Assembly: GCA_945827465.1 (NCBI GenBank)
Contig: CALZOH010000030.1
Span: 1 to 18,987 of the forward strand
DNA: 18,987 bases
Source of the DNA: an uncultured Prevotellaceae bacterium
GTDB taxonomy: Bacteria; Bacteroidota; Bacteroidia; Bacteroidales; Bacteroidaceae
Direction: 5' to 3'
Below are positions 1-6,832 of this stretch, in pieces (the stretch's first letter is position 1; each line of letters opens with the position of its first letter). The notes under the pieces are model-generated. The model saw nothing but the letters and a program-made list of their open reading frames with translations. It had not been told where the DNA came from and did no database searches. A program made the translations under genes and the position numbers.

Positions 1-220
1 TGCCCAACTCCAATTGCGTACGAATAGAATCTACCGGATGGCAATATGGCTGCACGAAACTGATGTTGTTGCAATAGGTGCAGCCACCCCTCCCCACCGT
101 ACCATCACGATTGGGACAGTTGAAGCCTCCGTCCACCGACAATTTCTGCACCTTGCCATCAAAATGCTCTGCCAGGAAGGAAGAATAGTCACGATAAAAA
201 AAATTTGAAATCTTTGTCAT
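1..220 (-). CDS. Radical SAM protein, YhcC/TIGR01212 family (5' part only)
   Basis: Reading the minus strand from the ATG at 220 gives 73 uninterrupted codons running off the left edge. The protein has a conserved 'KLSVDGGFNCPNRDGT' stretch, followed by GRGGCTYC. The cysteines form a C-x11-C-x2-C pattern (about residues 35, 47 and 50) that would bind the radical SAM iron-sulfur cluster. This spacing and wording match the TIGR01212 group, of which E. coli YhcC is a member; its substrate is not established. Only the N-terminal end is present, so the rest of the barrel and the C-terminal region cannot be judged. A TAnnTTTG promoter element lies about 48 nt upstream, and the gene diverges from rprX. 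No Shine-Dalgarno precedes the start. The start is supported by the promoter position and by the family's short lead-in before the cysteines. Confidence 0.85.
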   Translation of the reverse strand, partial: MTKISNFFYRDYSSFLAEHFDGKVQKLSVDGGFNCPNRDGTVGRGGCTYCNNISFVQPYCHPVDSIRTQLELG

Positions 221-267
221 CCGAGAAAAAAATAGTAAAAAGGAGGTCGCTCCCTTGAATTTCACTA

Positions 268-275
268 CAAAAGTA
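268..275 (-). promoter_or_regulatory. -7 element (TACTTTTG) of the radical SAM gene
   Basis: On the minus strand this reads TACTTTTG, a full match to the Bacteroidetes -7 consensus TAnnTTTG. It lies about 48 nt before the ATG at 220. No clear TTTG is seen 19-21 nt further upstream, so only the -7 half is supported. Confidence 0.6.
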
Positions 276-518
276 ATGTTTTTCCGAATACCCATCCCGA
301 TTTCATCCGGAAGCAACACCTCCACATCGCCCGTCAGCCTCCTTTCACCTCGCAGATATCACTAAAAAACAGGAAAGATATCTCAATTCAAACAAAAATA
401 GGTGTAACGCCTCCCCGTGAGATTAACAAAAAAACAATCAGAAAGACTATTTATGTTAAAGAATTGTTAATGGCGACAAATCACTCCATCTTAAAAATAA
501 AGGGCAAAACTGTTTCCC

Positions 519-526
519 TACCTTTG
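519..526 (+). promoter_or_regulatory. -7 element (TACCTTTG) of rprXY
   Basis: TACCTTTG fully matches TAnnTTTG, but ends only 4 nt before the rprX ATG at 531. Transcription would be expected to begin at or within a few bases of the start codon, so the message may be leaderless or nearly so. No TTTG is seen at the -33 position. Confidence 0.65.
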
Positions 527-530
527 CGAT

Positions 531-2072
531 ATGAAAAAGAGAACCATTTGGACTATTTCCGTTGTCATGGGCATTTGCTTCGCTGCGTTGCTCTATTTGC
601 AGGTGCGATATTTCGAGCAGGTGCTTGAGTTGCGCAAACAGCAATTTGACAGTTCGGTACAGCGCAGCCTTTCACAGGTTGCTCAGAAGCTCGAAATGGA
701 AGAAACCCTCAAAGGAGTTAAAGAAGACTTGAAAGGGAACGAGCCCATGGCTGACAAAGAGCAGGATCTCGACAACGATTACGATGTCATCAAAAAGCCA
801 AACCTTTATGACTTTGAACAAAAGGATAGCATTCCGGCAAAAATCAAGTCGAGACTCATTCATCCCTCTCACCTGCCCAAAGGACTGATCTTGCGCTACC
901 AAAGCGGTACCTCCATCAACGACATTTCATCTGCCATGCGCGAAAACCTCAAGTCGCGTTACCTCCATCAACGTGTATTGTTGGATAAAGTCATCTACTC
1001 CATCCTTTATAATTCCAGTGAGCGCCCCATCGAAGACAACCTGAACTTCAAGATGCTCGATCTTTACCTGAAAGCAGAACTGACGAACAACGGTATAGAC
1101 ATTCCTTACCATTTCACAGTCAAGAAACGCAGTGGCGAAGAGATCTATCGTTGCCGCGATTACGAGACCAAAGGTGAAGAATATGTGTTCCGCCAGATTT
1201 TGATGCCCAACAATCCACCGCAGAACACCGGTATCTTGAGCATCCACTTCCCGGAGATGCAGAGTTACATCTTTAAATCGGTCAAGTTCCTTCTGCCGAG
1301 CATCATTTTCACCATTGTACTGCTCATTACCTTTATATTTACCATCTACGTCATCTTCCGCCAGAAACGTTTGAGCGAAATCAAGAACGATTTCATCAAT
1401 AATATGACACACGAACTAAAGACCCCGGTATCGTCTATCTCCTTAGCCGTACAAATGCTCATCGACCCAGCCATGCCGAAGTCTGAAGCCAGCACAGCCC
1501 GGCTCTCAAACATCATCAATGACGAGACCAAACGACTCAGAATGCTCATCGAAAAGGTACTGCAGACCTCCATTTTTGAAGGAGAGAAGGTATCTTACAA
1601 GAATAAAGAGATCGAAGCCAACAAACTCATCACTGACGTAGTCAATACATTTGAACTGAAGGTGAGACAACTGGGTGGCAAGCTCGACACAGACCTTCAG
1701 GCTACAGAATCGATGATTTACGCCGACCAAATGCACATCACCAACGTGCTCTTCAACCTCATGGACAATGCCGTGAAGTATCGCCGCGAAGATGTCGACT
1801 TCCATCTGAAAGTGTCAACATGGAATGAGCACCGGCAACTCTTCATATCCATCGAAGACAACGGCATGGGTATCAAGAAAGAGAACCTCAAGAAAGTATT
1901 TGAGAAGTTCTACCGCGTGCATACCGGCAACCGACACGACGTGAAGGGATTCGGCCTGGGACTTGCCTACGTAAAAGGCATCATTGAGGCCATGCACGGC
2001 AAGATTCAAGCTGAAAGTGAGTTTGGAAAAGGCACACGTTTCATCATATCACTCCCTACCATAGAAGAATAA
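531..2072 (+). CDS. rprX: Sensor histidine kinase RprX
   Basis: This 513-residue membrane histidine kinase is the sensor of the RprX/RprY pair first described in Bacteroides. It is expected to autophosphorylate on a histidine and pass the phosphate to RprY. There is a membrane segment at about residues 6-24, a periplasmic sensor region of about 220 residues, and a second membrane segment at about 252-276. The dimerisation H-box (NNMTHELKTP) places the phospho-acceptor at H294. The ATP-binding domain follows: N-box around N413 (NLMDNAVKY), G1 box DNGMGI at 443-448, and G2 box GFGLGLAY at 473-480. All catalytic boxes are intact. There is no HAMP domain between TM2 and the H-box. The second gene of the pair starts 24 nt after the stop, so the two are co-transcribed. 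Its stimulus cannot be read from the sequence. Confidence 0.93.
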   Translation: MKKRTIWTISVVMGICFAALLYLQVRYFEQVLELRKQQFDSSVQRSLSQVAQKLEMEETLKGVKEDLKGNEPMADKEQDLDNDYDVIKKPNLYDFEQKDSIPAKIKSRLIHPSHLPKGLILRYQSGTSINDISSAMRENLKSRYLHQRVLLDKVIYSILYNSSERPIEDNLNFKMLDLYLKAELTNNGIDIPYHFTVKKRSGEEIYRCRDYETKGEEYVFRQILMPNNPPQNTGILSIHFPEMQSYIFKSVKFLLPSIIFTIVLLITFIFTIYVIFRQKRLSEIKNDFINNMTHELKTPVSSISLAVQMLIDPAMPKSEASTARLSNIINDETKRLRMLIEKVLQTSIFEGEKVSYKNKEIEANKLITDVVNTFELKVRQLGGKLDTDLQATESMIYADQMHITNVLFNLMDNAVKYRREDVDFHLKVSTWNEHRQLFISIEDNGMGIKKENLKKVFEKFYRVHTGNRHDVKGFGLGLAYVKGIIEAMHGKIQAESEFGKGTRFIISLPTIEE

Positions 2073-2096
2073 CAGTAACATTAATATTAAGGAATC

Positions 2097-2792
2097 ATGA
2101 ATGACAAATTGAAAATTTTATTGTGCGAAGACGATGAGAATCTTGGCATGTTGTTAAGAGAGTATCTCCAGGCAAAAGGTTATGAAACCGAGTTGTGCGT
2201 TGACGGAGAAGCCGGCTACAAAGCCTTCCTGAAAGAGAAATACGACATCTGCGTACTTGACGTCATGATGCCCAAGAAAGACGGCTTTACCCTTGCTAAG
2301 GAAATCAAGCAGGCCAACAACGACATGCCGATTGTTTTTCTGACCGCAAAGACCTTAAAAGACGACGTGTTTGAGGGTTTCAAGGTAGGTGCAGACGATT
2401 ACATCACCAAACCATTCTCCATGGAAGAGCTCACATTCCGTATCGAAGCCATTTTACGCCGAGTGCAAGGCAAAAAACCGACTGAAGAGACAACTTTAGT
2501 GTTGGGTAGCTTCACCTTCGACACTCAAAAGCAGATTTTAAGTCGTGGCGACGAGAAAACCAAACTTACCACCAAGGAAAGTGAGTTGCTTACCCTGCTT
2601 TACCAGCACGCCAACGAGGTGCTGCAGCGCGACTTTGCCTTGAAGACCATTTGGATTGACGACAATTACTTCAATGCCAGAAGCATGGATGTATATATCA
2701 CCAAACTTCGCAAGCATCTGAAGGGCGACGAAGATGTTGAAATCCTGAACGTACACGGAAAAGGTTACAAACTCATCATTCCCGCCAAGTAA
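2097..2792 (+). CDS. rprY: Response regulator RprY (OmpR/PhoB type)
   Basis: This 231-residue regulator has an N-terminal receiver domain (about 5-120) and a C-terminal winged-helix DNA-binding domain (about 135-228). The receiver has the acidic pair E11-D12, the phospho-acceptor D55 in CVLDVMMPKKDG, T83 and K105 (ITKPFSMEEL). The C-terminal part has the recognition-helix region NARSMDVYITKLRKHL and the wing HGKGYKL. The protein closely resembles the Bacteroides RprY I recall, including the receiver's EDDENLGMLLREYLQAKGY. It acts with RprX, encoded just upstream, as a transcription factor. A weak purine-rich stretch (AAGGA) sits 4 nt before the ATG. The operon ends at the hairpin at 2814-2848. 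Confidence 0.94.
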   Translation: MNDKLKILLCEDDENLGMLLREYLQAKGYETELCVDGEAGYKAFLKEKYDICVLDVMMPKKDGFTLAKEIKQANNDMPIVFLTAKTLKDDVFEGFKVGADDYITKPFSMEELTFRIEAILRRVQGKKPTEETTLVLGSFTFDTQKQILSRGDEKTKLTTKESELLTLLYQHANEVLQRDFALKTIWIDDNYFNARSMDVYITKLRKHLKGDEDVEILNVHGKGYKLIIPAK

Positions 2793-2813
2793 TCAGACCC
2801 ATTTGAAGAACAA

Positions 2814-2848
2814 AAAGAGGCAGGCCATTCTCCATGACCTGTCTCTTT
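2814..2848. terminator. Bidirectional terminator between rprY and marR
   Basis: An 11-bp stem (AAAGAGGCAGG paired with CCTGTCTCTTT, one G-U pair) closes a 13-nt loop. It lies between two convergent stop codons. Read on the minus strand the stem ends in a TTTTT run, typical of an intrinsic terminator; on the plus strand the run is shorter. It probably serves both rprXY and cotH-marR. Confidence 0.75.
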
Positions 2849-2873
2849 CTGTTCATTGAAAGCTACATCAATA

Positions 2874-3389
2874 TTACCACTTGGATTTTTTGCGCAAGCG
2901 GAAATACTTCATCAGTTCCGAGACCTCCTCGGGAGGAGCAACATGAGTTTGGCGCTTCAAATTGTCCATTACTAAATTAAGACCTCGTTGTGCGCTGTTA
3001 AATTCTTCCAGTGTTAGGCCACGCAATAAGTCTTTCAGCGTTTTTGAAGCTACATATTGGGCTTGATCGCGCACTACCAAACCGTTTTTAGTAATGCGGA
3101 GATAATTAGAACGCCAATCAACGCGGCTCCTATAGCGTTCTAAGATTTTCATTTCCTCTAATTGATTGACCAAACGCGTAATTGTTGTTTTACTAAACGA
3201 TGTATCTTCACATATTTGTTGCTGAGTAGCCACCTCGCGCAAAGTAATCGTGAGCAGTACATTCCACTGCTCAGCCGATATAGGGACATTCGCCTTCTTG
3301 AAATTCTCATTTAAACGGCGATTAATGGCCATGCTGACTTTTCCGCTCATCAGCGAAAAAAGCAATCGGTAGTCAAGTGTCGTATTCAT
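2874..3389 (-). CDS. MarR-family transcriptional regulator
   Basis: The 171-residue protein has the MarR fold: a winged helix-turn-helix at about residues 40-105, flanked by helices for dimerisation. The segment AEQWNVLLTI, the recognition helix around FSKTTITRLVNQLE (about 65-78) and the wing region ending DWRSNYLRIT are typical. MarR proteins usually bind small ligands and repress neighbouring promoters. The gene starts only 24 nt after the cotH stop, and no promoter is visible in that gap. It is therefore probably the second gene of a cotH-marR transcript. The C-terminal tail of about 25 residues (after about 145) is basic and longer than in many MarR proteins. The ligand and targets are unknown. 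Confidence 0.9.
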   Translation of the reverse strand: MNTTLDYRLLFSLMSGKVSMAINRRLNENFKKANVPISAEQWNVLLTITLREVATQQQICEDTSFSKTTITRLVNQLEEMKILERYRSRVDWRSNYLRITKNGLVVRDQAQYVASKTLKDLLRGLTLEEFNSAQRGLNLVMDNLKRQTHVAPPEEVSELMKYFRLRKKSKW

Positions 3390-3413
3390 TTATATTTATG
3401 TGTATTCTATATC

Positions 3414-5768
3414 TTATTTAATTGCCACCTTCTTTCTGCCCACCAAATAAATGCCTGCAGGCAGTTCAATGGTGACCATTTCTGATGCCACCAGTGTCAG
3501 TTGGCGCACCACGTGACCCATCATATCAACAACAGCAACCGTCACGTCTGTCGGTGAAGACAAACGCAACGTGCCTTTACCCGGAAATAACTCTAAGGGA
3601 GCATCTGATAAAAGTTGCATGACATCTGTCGCATCAAATCCATACTTCTTGTCCAAGTAAGCGATGCGTCCGCTGAGCCATTTGTGCATATATTCTTGCT
3701 CGGCAGGAAAGTCCAGCCAAATTCCATCGGCTCCATTCCAAGCCTCAACCTCTCGAGTGTCGGCGCCAGAGCAATGAAATAGCCGGAAGTTCCTATCCAG
3801 CCGTAGACGGAGAGAATCTTCATTGAACACCCAGGGCCGCAATTCAGCATATCGCTTCCCCAACATCTGGCGCCAACCCGGATAATATAATTTCATCTTC
3901 TCATACAAGCCATTCAACACACACATGAGGTTATCCGTATCGTATGTTGCGCTTTCACGCTCATGAATGGCGCCATCCCAATCTCGTCCCCACGTAGCAT
4001 CAAAGTCCCACGGCGCCACGGTAAGCTTCTCTGACTCTTGAGCGTTATAAATCAGGTAATAGATATTCTTTCCCATGTTATCATAACCCTGTGTGAGTTC
4101 CACCAAAAGATAATAATCGACCAAACGAGGTATATCGAAATAATCTGACACCTTTTTACGGAAATCAGAAGCCGAAGCATGCGACACGAAATTGACCGCA
4201 CGATAAGTCGGACCCCAATCAATCTTTTGGGCATCCTCTAATTTGGGATACTGCATGGCCCAGCCATCCCAAGCAGCCGATTGGTTACTGTAATCAGGCA
4301 CTGCCGACGTATAGTGCATTTGTACACCGGGGCCCCAATAGTCTCCCTTAAAGAGAATACCCCTAATGGTTTCAACACCATCTATCACTTTTGACTTTTT
4401 GAGTTGGTATAACTTTCGGTCATTACGTTCCATCATATTATAAATGCCCACGTACTTCCCATTTAAATATGCTTCGACAAAGAAGCAGCGTGGCCCTCGG
4501 ACAACCGACGGCTCGGAAGAGCGATAATATACCTCTGTTGCAAAATCATTCCACAGACCAAGGCTCAGTGGATTACGCATTCGAGCTACATCAATCGCCA
4601 TCGCATCCATGACCCAATAATTGTCGTTGCGCAAACCGTGAATACTGCGATTCAGTGATTCCTTATAGGAAGTATCCGTCAACTTAACAGCATAAGATTT
4701 CTTTTGTTTCCCCGCAGAAGAGAAACCACGATGGCGATATTGGGCATGATAAATCGAATCGTTGTGTTCCGGAAAAGAAGGATCGATGATGCGAAACATA
4801 CCATTCGCAAATTCCGAATTGGAAAACCCGGAACCCGTAATCTCAACCACTGGCATAAAAGAAATACGCATCATTGTTTCAGAAACGATGCCTCCATTTT
4901 TCCGGACAGAAAGCCGCACAGACTGAAGAGCATCGGGAGAACCGAAATTAAACACTTCGCCCGCATTCACCTTCCGTCCATTGATATAAAGAAAGACACT
5001 TCCGTTCTCGGAATCGTAATCAACCGAAAGGCGAACCCTGCTTTCATCGAGTTTTTCAGGCTTCACGCTCAATAGGAGCGATTCATATTTCGTCAGGAAA
5101 AGAGGACGCACGCCATCGAGACGAAGAGAATAGAGATAGTTCAACACATTCTTGCGACGCTCACTCTCGGGCAACAACTGACGCCCTTGCCGATCAACCA
5201 GATGATAGAGTGAACGAGTGCCAAATGCACTCATATTATATATGGTACCCTCTATGTAAGAACCGGAACGCAAATAAAAACTGTGGAGCGTGTCTACCAC
5301 CGATTGAATGATAAAGCTACTCCCCATCTCAACCATTCGCCAAAGAGAAGAATCGCCACAAACACGGTCGGTAAGATCAACAAAAGCCTTATGAGATGTA
5401 CGAATAGAATCAAAAGTAATATATTGGCCGGTATGATGGTTGCGAATGGTGTAGCCTTTATTATCCACCCGATTGAAAACCCAATAAGAGTCATCCCATT
5501 CTCCACTCTGCATGTGTACCAAAGGCGTTTTCAAGCTATGGAGAGCGCCCGGTACGATGCCACTCTGCCCTACCCAATCACAAACAATGCGATATGGCGT
5601 CCCGGACTCAATGATTATCTCTGCCCGAGCACTTGTGACACCTGCACAAAAAAGTAAAAATACAAAAACAACTGAATAAGCCACAATGCCATAATAAGCC
5701 GTCACATCCTTCAGAGATGCTAACACAGAAAGTCTATCATTCATTGTCAACTTCATCTGTATCTCCAT
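3414..5768 (-). CDS. Secreted CotH-family protein with beta-trefoil-like N-terminus and sorting-like C-terminus
   Basis: This 784-residue exported protein has a hydrophobic signal at about residues 26-44 with a likely cut after ARA-49. Residues about 55-200 have repeated WVFNRV..GYTIRN..TGQYITF-like blocks, suggesting a ricin-like beta-trefoil (inference). The CotH core spans about 330-710, with YWVMDAMAIDVARMRNPL, EAYLNGKYVGIYNMMERND and the acidic APWDFDATWGRDWDG (586-599). Some CotH proteins are atypical kinases that use such acidic residues; whether this one is active is unknown. The last 50 residues (DVTVAVVDMMGHVV through LPAGIYLVGRKKVAIK) resemble the type IX secretion type A sorting domain. 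The start is uncertain: the ATG at 5756 (M5) has GGAG at a good distance and may be preferred over 5768. The gene has its own promoter and precedes marR. Confidence 0.88.
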   Translation of the reverse strand: MEIQMKLTMNDRLSVLASLKDVTAYYGIVAYSVVFVFLLFCAGVTSARAEIIIESGTPYRIVCDWVGQSGIVPGALHSLKTPLVHMQSGEWDDSYWVFNRVDNKGYTIRNHHTGQYITFDSIRTSHKAFVDLTDRVCGDSSLWRMVEMGSSFIIQSVVDTLHSFYLRSGSYIEGTIYNMSAFGTRSLYHLVDRQGRQLLPESERRKNVLNYLYSLRLDGVRPLFLTKYESLLLSVKPEKLDESRVRLSVDYDSENGSVFLYINGRKVNAGEVFNFGSPDALQSVRLSVRKNGGIVSETMMRISFMPVVEITGSGFSNSEFANGMFRIIDPSFPEHNDSIYHAQYRHRGFSSAGKQKKSYAVKLTDTSYKESLNRSIHGLRNDNYWVMDAMAIDVARMRNPLSLGLWNDFATEVYYRSSEPSVVRGPRCFFVEAYLNGKYVGIYNMMERNDRKLYQLKKSKVIDGVETIRGILFKGDYWGPGVQMHYTSAVPDYSNQSAAWDGWAMQYPKLEDAQKIDWGPTYRAVNFVSHASASDFRKKVSDYFDIPRLVDYYLLVELTQGYDNMGKNIYYLIYNAQESEKLTVAPWDFDATWGRDWDGAIHERESATYDTDNLMCVLNGLYEKMKLYYPGWRQMLGKRYAELRPWVFNEDSLRLRLDRNFRLFHCSGADTREVEAWNGADGIWLDFPAEQEYMHKWLSGRIAYLDKKYGFDATDVMQLLSDAPLELFPGKGTLRLSSPTDVTVAVVDMMGHVVRQLTLVASEMVTIELPAGIYLVGRKKVAIK

Positions 5769-5810
5769 TTAAAAACCAATGAAATCGGGGATATTTACTC
5801 AAATATCTTA

Positions 5811-5818
5811 CAAAGGTA
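5811..5818 (-). promoter_or_regulatory. -7 element (TACCTTTG) of cotH-marR with an overlapping inverted repeat
   Basis: On the minus strand this reads TACCTTTG, matching TAnnTTTG, about 43 nt before the first cotH ATG. The element sits inside a short inverted repeat, CTTAC-CTTT-GTAAG (5807-5820), which could be a repressor site, for example for the MarR protein of the same transcript. No good -33 TTTG is seen. Confidence 0.6.
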
Positions 5819-6127
5819 AGTCATTTTTAACATCACACCTTACAATTATGCGCAAAAAAATGAGGAGCCCATCCTTCCGGAACCGTATCGCCAAGATGAA
5901 AAGCAACTCAATGAGCGCCATCAGACCATAAAACCTAAACAGAGAAATCCAAAAACAATCGTTCAGATTTTGATTATTCAAAAATATTCACTAAATTTAT
6001 AGACAAAAAGGGACTTGCTATTTGTTTAGAGTTGTCATTCCGCACCAAAATCTCTTTAGCAAGAGTCATCCATCTCTGATTTTTGTTCCGGACCACATCA
6101 TTCAGATGTCATTAAGTTTGAAAAACA

Positions 6128-6159
6128 TTTGGTAAGTCACCAAAAAATAACGAACTTTG
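6128..6159 (+). promoter_or_regulatory. Promoter of the rpsF-rpsR-rplI operon
   Basis: TTTG at 6128-6131 is followed after 20 nt by GAACTTTG at 6152-6159. This is a near-consensus Bacteroidetes promoter (TTTG, 19-21 nt, TAnnTTTG, with G for the first T). It gives a leader of about 40 nt, A+T-rich and without obvious structure, before the ATG at 6204. It rules out an upstream start within the -33 box. Confidence 0.75.
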
Positions 6160-6203
6160 CACCCGCAAAAAATTCAATCAAATCAAATAATCAATTTAAA
6201 AGT

Positions 6204-6545
6204 ATGAATCAGTACGAGACCGTTTTCATTTTAACTCCCGTTTTGTCTGATGAACAGATGAAGGAAGCGGTTGGGAAGTTTAAGAACTACCTGACTTCCA
6301 AGAATGCCGAGATTCTCTATGAAGAGAATTGGGGTATGCGTAAACTGGCTTACAGTATCGACAAGAAATCCAGCGGATTTTACATCGTATTCGGTTTCAA
6401 GGCCGAGCCTACTGTAATCAAGAGTTTGGAGACCACTTATCGTCGCGACGAGCGCGTTCTCCGCTACATCACAGTCAAAATGGAAAAGTATGCAGCTGCT
6501 TACGCTGCCAAACGTCAATCATTAAAAGCTAATAAGGAGGCATAA
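6204..6545 (+). CDS. rpsF: 30S ribosomal protein bS6
   Basis: The 113-residue protein starts MNQYETVFILTPVLSDEQ, the standard beginning of bS6, and continues with ENWGMRKLAYSIDKKSSGFY and an RRDERVLRYITVKME segment typical of the family. bS6 binds bS18 on the 30S platform. A longer reading from 6129 would start inside the promoter and is rejected. No Shine-Dalgarno precedes the ATG at 6204, as usual for Bacteroidetes. The last codons (AAT AAG GAG GCA TAA) double as the SD of the next gene. It is first in the operon with rpsR, 2 nt downstream, and rplI. Confidence 0.97.
   Translation: MNQYETVFILTPVLSDEQMKEAVGKFKNYLTSKNAEILYEENWGMRKLAYSIDKKSSGFYIVFGFKAEPTVIKSLETTYRRDERVLRYITVKMEKYAAAYAAKRQSLKANKEA
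6533..6540 (+). promoter_or_regulatory. Extended Shine-Dalgarno of rpsR
   Basis: TAAGGAGG lies 7 nt before the rpsR ATG at 6548, inside the end of rpsF. It matches eight of nine bases of the complement of the 16S anti-SD (UAAGGAGGU). Most other starts in this window have no comparable motif. Confidence 0.85.
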
Positions 6546-6547
6546 CC

Positions 6548-6820
6548 ATGGCAGAAGAAAACATTTCAGAGATCAGATATCTTACTCCCCCTACAGTAGA
6601 TTTAAAGAAGAAAAAATATTGTCGTTTCAAGAAGAGCGGCATTAAGTATATCGACTATAAAGACCCTGAATTCCTCAAGAAGTTCCTCAATGAGCAAGGC
6701 AAAATCCTTCCTCGTCGCATCACCGGTACTTCTTTAAAATACCAGCGTCGTGTAGCTCAGGCCGTAAAAAGAGCACGCCACTTGGCATTGCTCCCATTTG
6801 TAACTGACTTAATGAAATAA
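6548..6820 (+). CDS. rpsR: 30S ribosomal protein bS18
   Basis: The 90-residue protein has the bS18 signature: YCRFKKSGIKYIDYKDPEFL, then GKILPRRITGTSLKYQRRVA and a basic helix ending AVKRARHLALLPF. Its length fits the family; the N-terminus is extended by about 15 residues, common in Bacteroidetes. bS18 pairs with bS6 on the 30S platform, near the 3' end of 16S rRNA. The gene starts 2 nt after the rpsF stop and is preceded by an unusually strong SD. In related Bacteroidetes, bS18, bS6 and bS21 together hide the anti-SD, so this SD may allow feedback control (inference). Confidence 0.97.
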   Translation: MAEENISEIRYLTPPTVDLKKKKYCRFKKSGIKYIDYKDPEFLKKFLNEQGKILPRRITGTSLKYQRRVAQAVKRARHLALLPFVTDLMK

Positions 6821-6822
6821 AC

Positions 6823-6828
6823 AGGAGG
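6823..6828 (+). promoter_or_regulatory. Strong Shine-Dalgarno of rplI
   Basis: AGGAGG lies 4 nt before the rplI ATG at 6833, in the 12-nt gap after rpsR. Together with the rpsR site it is one of only two strong SD motifs I find at start codons here. Confidence 0.8.
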
Positions 6829-6832
6829 AATT

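Larger units (their letters stand above)
221..530. other. Divergent intergenic region between the radical SAM gene and rprX
   Basis: No convincing gene is visible. The spacer holds the two divergent promoters, listed separately. It also holds a perfect 8-bp inverted repeat (ATTAACAA at 422-429, TTGTTAAT at 464-471), and a direct repeat AGATATC at 354-360 and 376-382, offset 22 nt. Either could be a regulator site, but nothing in the sequence proves it. Confidence 0.6.
5769..6203. other. Divergent intergenic region between cotH and rpsF
   Basis: This 435-nt A+T-rich spacer holds the cotH promoter on the minus strand and the rpsF promoter on the plus strand. Between them is an inverted repeat, GACTTGCTA (6012-6020) with TAGCAAG-AG-TC (6057-6067, 2-nt bulge), and a small hairpin CTCTT-TAGC-AAGAG (6052-6065). 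A 60-codon open frame on the plus strand (5820-6002) has no start codon. No gene is supported. Confidence 0.6.

Noticed and set aside
14..208. Plus-strand open frame at the left edge
   Set aside because: The minus strand encodes the recognisable radical SAM cysteine motif over the same bases.
276..365. 29-codon plus-strand ORF in the rprX upstream region
   Set aside because: It is short, rich in Ser and Pro, has no promoter or SD, and starts inside the promoter element of the divergent gene.
5820..6002. 60-codon open frame in the cotH-rpsF spacer, with a coding-like charged stretch
   Set aside because: It has no start codon in frame and no recognisable family. At most it is a gene remnant, which I cannot support.
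6129..6203. Upstream extension of rpsF
   Set aside because: It would begin inside the -33 TTTG box, and bS6 proteins start at MNQYETVF.
6160..6203. S6:S18-binding leader RNA before rpsF
   Set aside because: The leader is about 40 nt, A+T-rich, and shows no stem with the expected bulge.
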